42,087 nucleotides of DNA. Source: an uncultured Thiotrichales bacterium (GTDB taxonomy: Bacteria > Pseudomonadota > Gammaproteobacteria > CAZUMV01). The translations under genes were made by a program, and so were the position numbers. Of this stretch, positions 37,593 to 42,087 are shown in pieces. Under the pieces are notes generated by a model. It made no database searches, was not told the DNA's origin, and worked only from the letters and a program-made list of their open reading frames with translations. Position 1 is the stretch's first letter. Each line of letters starts with the position of its first letter. Location of the stretch: contig CALIRD010000046.1 in assembly GCA_938042355.1 (NCBI GenBank), positions 1 through 42,087 on the forward strand. Reading direction: 5' to 3'.

Positions 37593-38658
37593 CGATGACT
37601 CCGGTTTCGGGTAAAGGGTGGTCCTTGGCATTCGTCCAGCGCCACAGCATGGTGCCGCGTGTCAGGCCGCTGGTATCAATCCAGTTTTTGTAGCCATTGT
37701 CCTTGGCGGCAACGACGACCGTTACTGTGCCATCTTCATTTAACTCGGCCAGACCATTATTGGTGTGAATGGTGTGATATCGGTAGTCCAGCGATTCCAT
37801 CCAGAGATTGTTAATTTGAAAGTTCCAGCCTTCACATTCTGGAATAGTACTGTGTATGGTGAGTGCTTGCTTTTCTTGTAGCTCCCACCAGCCATGCAAA
37901 TAGAAAATAGTAGGGTCGCCACCGGCACGAAAAAATAGTCTCTGGTCTTTGGTTGCCAGTTGATTGAGTTGTTCGCGCTTGAAAAGCTGCGCCCAATCTA
38001 GAAACGTGTTGGCAGTGCCGCCGACAAATGCTGTGGTACGGGAAAGCGCCGCATTGGTAGTCTCTAAATCTGTTGCTTGTGGATGAGACGGGGCTTGCAG
38101 ACATTCTATGCTGACTTCTGCTTTTGTTTCTTTGTTACGCTCAATAAATGTCTGGCGCACAATTAACATGCTGCTGTCATCAGCCAGCGGTAGCCAATTG
38201 CCATCCTGTTTTTCTTTGCTGACGATTATCTCAAACGAGCCATCGGCGTTGATCTCCATATCCAGACTATCCAGCTCACCAGTTGATGCCATGGTACCGT
38301 CTACCGCATAACGATTGGCTTTGGTGCCAAAGCTTAGAATGGGTACGCTGCCACGCTGCCCTGATACTTTATAAGAGTAGTCACTATTGATGGTTGCGTT
38401 TTGGTAGTAATTATCTGGATTGTCAGAGCCTATTTTCCCGGTGGTATGAGATGCCTGGTAGAAAACCGGGAAAAGGGGATCACTGTGTTCAAGATGCATT
38501 TCCAAACCGATACGTAACAAACGCGTGAGATAGCGAAGACCTTCGGCTTGTTCTCGCTCACTGGCTGGTTCAGCAAGTACACGTTCACCTGCTTCCTCTA
38601 ACGTTTTACAAAACTGTTTCCAACTCTCTTCTGCTGTGGGTGAGTTACTGTTACTCAT
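37585..38658 (-). CDS. DUF1214-like protein
   Basis: 357 aa; GSDNPDNYYQNATINSDYSYKVSGQRGSVPILSFGTK...; IPECEGWNFQINNLWMESLDYRYHTIHTNNGLAELNEDGTVTVVVA. Confidence 0.55.
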   Translation of the reverse strand: MSNSNSPTAEESWKQFCKTLEEAGERVLAEPASEREQAEGLRYLTRLLRIGLEMHLEHSDPLFPVFYQASHTTGKIGSDNPDNYYQNATINSDYSYKVSGQRGSVPILSFGTKANRYAVDGTMASTGELDSLDMEINADGSFEIIVSKEKQDGNWLPLADDSSMLIVRQTFIERNKETKAEVSIECLQAPSHPQATDLETTNAALSRTTAFVGGTANTFLDWAQLFKREQLNQLATKDQRLFFRAGGDPTIFYLHGWWELQEKQALTIHSTIPECEGWNFQINNLWMESLDYRYHTIHTNNGLAELNEDGTVTVVVAAKDNGYKNWIDTSGLTRGTMLWRWTNAKDHPLPETGVIDV

Positions 38659-39434
38659 GGCGCCATGTATTCGCCGCCATTAACATCGATTGATGTACCG
38701 CTAATAACGCTGGCGAAATCGGATAGCAGCATCAGGACAGCGCGCGCGCAATCATCTTCAGGAGGAATAATGCCCAGTGCAATCCGGCTGGTGATTTCAT
38801 TCATGACTTCATCGCGATCGCGGCCGGCTGCAACCTGGCCATCAATATAACCGAATACCGGAGCGCCACCAATCCAGCCCATGCGCGTGGTATTGACGCG
38901 GATATTGAATTTACCAAAGTCGGTGGCCATATGCCGGGTCAATACGTTCAAGCCACCTTTGCCAGCCGCATAAGCGCCTTCACCGGGGAAGGGTTTGACG
39001 GTTGCCTGTGTGGAAACGTTCACAATCGAACCTTTGCCCGCGCTTTTCATGCTGGGCAGAACGGCTTGTGCCATACGTAAAGCACCCGCACAATTCACAT
39101 CAAATATTGCTTGCCAGTCATCCGGGTTGGCAACATCGGTGGTGGCCCAGTCGCCATGATTGTAGGCTGAGTTGACCAGCCCGGTGATGTCGCCGAATGT
39201 TTGCTGGGTAGCCTCTGCCAACGCGTTGCATTGTTTGCTGTCGGTAATGTCGGTTGAAAGACCAATCGCTTGACCGCCAGCACTGTTAATCTGTTCGGTT
39301 ACCTCATCCAGAAACGCTTGATTGCGTGCGCCCATCCCGACTTTGGCGCCTTCAGCTGCGGCTATTTTCGCCATAGCCTGACCCATACCGGGTCCTACTC
39401 CACTGATCACGATTACTTTATCTTTAAGTAACAT
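38655..39434 (-). CDS. SDR family oxidoreductase
   Basis: 259 aa; VIVISGVGPGMGQAMAKIAAAEGAKVGMGARNQ...YAAGKGGLNVL...ISGTSIDVNGGEYMAP. Confidence 0.9.
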   Translation of the reverse strand: MLLKDKVIVISGVGPGMGQAMAKIAAAEGAKVGMGARNQAFLDEVTEQINSAGGQAIGLSTDITDSKQCNALAEATQQTFGDITGLVNSAYNHGDWATTDVANPDDWQAIFDVNCAGALRMAQAVLPSMKSAGKGSIVNVSTQATVKPFPGEGAYAAGKGGLNVLTRHMATDFGKFNIRVNTTRMGWIGGAPVFGYIDGQVAAGRDRDEVMNEITSRIALGIIPPEDDCARAVLMLLSDFASVISGTSIDVNGGEYMAP

Positions 39435-39492
39435 ACTACTCCCGGCATTGCTTCATTCGTGTGAATTAATAATACCTCTAATAATCGTGTTT

Positions 39493-39519
39493 GCGTAGAA
39501 ATTCGGGATATTTTTACGC
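39493..39519 (+). promoter_or_regulatory. Inverted repeat (9/10 arms, 7-nt spacer), candidate operator in SDR/sulfotransferase divergent promoter
   Basis: GCGTAGAAAT-TCGGGAT-ATTTTTACGC; overlaps palindrome TTACGCGTAA at 39514-39523. Confidence 0.55.
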
Positions 39520-39548
39520 GTAAGTTACTTAGTCAGCATCAAAACTAG

Positions 39549-39554
39549 TATAAT
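39549..39554 (+). promoter_or_regulatory. Candidate -10 box for sulfotransferase gene
   Basis: TATAAT 27 nt upstream of ATG at 39582. Confidence 0.45.
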
Positions 39555-39581
39555 TCGTAATTAAATCAAACGAAATTTATC

Positions 39582-40742
39582 ATGACTGCAACTGCAACAC
39601 TTAAAGGTCGAGCTACTCTCATACACATCGCGTGTGAGGAATGTGGGCTGGATGATTTTGGTGATACCTGGTTTTTTGAGCATATAGATGAGTTGTTGAA
39701 AAGACTCGCCAGTGAAGCAGCTTTAAGCGCTGAAGGGGTGTTTGGCGCCGAAGCAATGATTACCGGTGCATTGGTTAAACGGTTGAGACACATCGAATTA
39801 ATTAAACGGCATCCGGAGATTCTTGAAGAGCAGGTGGATGTGGCAGCAGTAATTGTAGGACTGCCACGCACCGGTAGCACACTGTTACATCGGATGTTGT
39901 CATCTGCCTCGGGCATGACCGCAGTGCGTTGGTACGAAGCACAAAACTATGTCCCTTTACCTGATGAACAGCAGGCAGATCCGACACCACGTCTGGAGGC
40001 TGCACAAGAGATCCTGGATTACATGCTGATAAAAATTCCCGAGTTAATGTCGATTCACCCGATGAGTATTGATCAGGCAGATGAAGAGGTGATTATTCTT
40101 GGGCAACTGTTTTCCAGCACTATGATCGAAGCCAGCTATTTTGTGCCGGGCTATGCCCAATGGTTGACGGCACAGTGTTCGATTAACGCCTATGATGATT
40201 TGTATCAAATATTGCAATCACTGCAGTGGCAAAATCCGGACAGAGCTGGTAAGCGTTGGGTGCTCAAGACACCCGGGCATCTGATGGCATTGGATGTGTT
40301 GTTAGATAGATTTCCCCAGGCAAAAATTGTGATGACCCACAGAGAACCGGTACAAACGGTGCCATCCTACTGCAGTATGCAACGTAGTCTTTACGGCATG
40401 AGTTCTGATGAGATCAGTAATGAGATGATCGGCCAATACTGGCCGGCGAGACTGCAGGAACTGATGCAGATGTTTATGGACGTGCGTAGTTCAGGTACTA
40501 ACGATAGTCGATTTATCGATGTGTATTATCAGGATTTGATAAAAGATCCGATAGGTCAGGGAATCCAAATCTTGCGTGCTGCAGCAGCGATTGATGATAA
40601 GTCGGAGGCTGCCATGCAAGCCTGGGTAGATGGAAACCAGCGCGGTGAGCGAAAAGCGCATTCGTATTCAGCGGAAGAATTTGGATTGTCAGAAGAGGGG
40701 ATTCAACAACAATTTCAGGGCTATCGTGCTACTTATTTCTAA
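39582..40742 (+). CDS. Sulfotransferase family protein (PAPS-dependent type)
   Basis: 386 aa; VIVGLPRTGSTLLHRMLSS (5'-PSB-like loop), RWVLKTPGHLMALDVLLDRFPQAKIVMTHREPVQTVPS. Confidence 0.88.
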   Translation: MTATATLKGRATLIHIACEECGLDDFGDTWFFEHIDELLKRLASEAALSAEGVFGAEAMITGALVKRLRHIELIKRHPEILEEQVDVAAVIVGLPRTGSTLLHRMLSSASGMTAVRWYEAQNYVPLPDEQQADPTPRLEAAQEILDYMLIKIPELMSIHPMSIDQADEEVIILGQLFSSTMIEASYFVPGYAQWLTAQCSINAYDDLYQILQSLQWQNPDRAGKRWVLKTPGHLMALDVLLDRFPQAKIVMTHREPVQTVPSYCSMQRSLYGMSSDEISNEMIGQYWPARLQELMQMFMDVRSSGTNDSRFIDVYYQDLIKDPIGQGIQILRAAAAIDDKSEAAMQAWVDGNQRGERKAHSYSAEEFGLSEEGIQQQFQGYRATYF

Positions 40743-40748
40743 CGAATT

Positions 40749-41405
40749 TCAGGTTCGACGCGTAGCTTGTACCTGACCCGTTAATTTCTTAACAAAATAT
40801 TTTCCCAGTCCTTTGATTACGGCAGCTGTCGGTGTGAGCTTTTGTAATTCAAACTCCTGATTCTCTCCAAGAGGCTCGATCTCTTTCCATTTTTCATACA
40901 AGCTGTCAAAGATTGGACGAGTCAGGTCGTTCCACTGAATCACTTCAATGATGAGGCCTGCGTCTTTGTTTTCTACATAGGACATGCGTGCAAGGCCATC
41001 TATGCCAACATCCACTACAGCATCGTAACCGTTATCGAGTGCCCAGTCATAGGCTGCCGGAAAATCATCAACACGAGCTGCATAATGGTGAACACCTCGA
41101 GTCTTTCTTTCCAGCGCTTCGTTATACACTGATGGTATGTCGTGTAACGGTTCTATGACCTCAAGTTGCATACAATTAATATAGCTAAAGGCGATATTAA
41201 TGGGAGTCTTGCCACTCTTTTCGCCGCGGTAAAAAGTATTGGTCAAGGGAGTGATATTTCTGTTTACCAGAAAAGGGCCAACGCCATATTGTTCACGCCA
41301 ATGTGCCATTGCCTGATCAAGATCGTCCACAATATAGGCGACCTGTAATGCTTCTCCAAATGGACCAGGGAGTGTGGGGATGTTTTTAAAATCTTCGAGG
41401 CTCAT
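40749..41405 (-). CDS. VOC/glyoxalase family protein
   Basis: 218 aa; LQVAYIVDDLDQAMAHWREQYGVGPFLV...INIAFSYINCMQLEVIEPL...GVHHYAARVDDFPAAYDWALDNG. Confidence 0.85.
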   Translation of the reverse strand: MSLEDFKNIPTLPGPFGEALQVAYIVDDLDQAMAHWREQYGVGPFLVNRNITPLTNTFYRGEKSGKTPINIAFSYINCMQLEVIEPLHDIPSVYNEALERKTRGVHHYAARVDDFPAAYDWALDNGYDAVVDVGIDGLARMSYVENKDAGLIIEVIQWNDLTRPIFDSLYEKWKEIEPLGENQEFELQKLTPTAAVIKGLGKYFVKKLTGQVQATRRT

Positions 41406-42087
41406 GTCTCTTTGCCTTGCTGACCGGCATTTGAAAAGAACTTAATAAGTTCACGTATGTCCTCGTAATCATTGGGTTTTGCGCCATTTTCTGCAATAAA
41501 TAATGAGGCATAGGACAGCGCCCCCATTAGCATGTGAGCCTGCAAACCATCAGGCTTGGTACCGAAGATTTCGGCAGAATTTTCAAGTGCTGCTTGAGTG
41601 ATTCGACCTTCTCGCTGACGCCCGGTACCCAGCACTGTAGGTCCATCTATCAGGATGATTTGTCGAAACACGGGGTCTTCACAATGTGCCATGAAATGTG
41701 AGCCTTCGCCTCTGGTGTTTTGGGTGAATTCAATAGCAATTTCTTGGCCGACGAGTTGATGCGTATCGATAAAGTGACCACTGAAGGCAGTATCTCTCGG
41801 CTCACTCGGGCAGCCTTCGGCGAGCTGTACAATTGCTGTGCGATAGGGTTGTTCGGAAATCACAGCACCAGTGGAATCGATAATATTAACGATAAAGTCA
41901 ACAGGTTGGTCGCCCGGATCGGCGCTCAGGGTTTCTGTAAGCGCGGAAAAAATGACGCCGTTGCCGGCGATAAAAGGTTGAGATCTCAGCGTTGCAATGG
42001 AATCCGTATCACCGTTTGGATTAGATCGTAGTAGGGCAGCGTAGTTACTTGTTGGATTTCCATTGAACGATATGGCCGTAGTGTCAT
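41402..42087 (-). CDS. Hybrid ORF: secreted beta-rich N-terminal part (open to window edge) joined to TetR-like C-terminal domain
   Basis: Frame is open from 41402 to the right edge (N-terminal extension DTTAISFNGNPTSNYAALLRSNPNGDTDSIATLRSQPFIAGNGVIFSALTETLSADPGDQPVDFIVNIIDSTGAVISEQPYRT...); C-terminal EDPVFRQIILIDGPTVLGTGRQREGRITQAALENSAEIFG...LQAHMLMGALSYASLFIAENG resembles TetR ligand-binding domains. Confidence 0.5.
   Translation of the reverse strand, partial: DTTAISFNGNPTSNYAALLRSNPNGDTDSIATLRSQPFIAGNGVIFSALTETLSADPGDQPVDFIVNIIDSTGAVISEQPYRTAIVQLAEGCPSEPRDTAFSGHFIDTHQLVGQEIAIEFTQNTRGEGSHFMAHCEDPVFRQIILIDGPTVLGTGRQREGRITQAALENSAEIFGTKPDGLQAHMLMGALSYASLFIAENGAKPNDYEDIRELIKFFSNAGQQGKET

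Overview
42 kb window, probably from a marine-type gammaproteobacterium (organism is a guess from protein style). The left part (about 1-15.2 kb) is mixed single-gene content: an AGCS amino-acid/Na+ symporter running off the left edge, SOUL protein, lipoprotein + DUF2235 hydrolase, a BspA/DUF285-type repeat surface protein, XRE and CadC-like membrane regulators, GFA, DUF4329, ArsR + SRPBCC pair, NDH-2-like oxidoreductase and a large orphan lipoprotein. From about 15.2 kb to the right edge it is a catabolic island: acyl-CoA synthetase, MFS transporter, Ltp2-like thiolase, MaoC, MaoC-DUF35 fusion, two divergent acyl-CoA dehydrogenases, KstD-like flavoprotein, SDR, PaaI thioesterase, P450, TonB-dependent receptor, an eight-gene SDR-rich operon, sulfotransferase and VOC protein. 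The gene set around 20.0-29.5 kb matches, by architecture, the actinobacterial igr (cyp125-chsE1-chsE2-chsH2-chsH1-ltp2) side-chain degradation module, suggesting a steroid/terpenoid-like substrate. Main second-look items: this igr-like module; a metallo-beta-lactamase-fold protein in the same operon whose metal ligands appear systematically replaced (HxHxDH -> QAQQDD); a 27-bp inverted-repeat motif with the same 10-7-10 geometry upstream of the P450 and in the SDR/sulfotransferase divergent promoter, with a looser version upstream of the TonB receptor; a hairpin directly before the XRE gene that contains its likely ribosome-binding site; and an apparently chimeric ORF at the right edge joining a secreted beta-type domain to a TetR-like C-terminal domain. 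No tRNA, rRNA, CRISPR array or intact mobile element was seen. All family calls are from reading translated sequence; no search was run.
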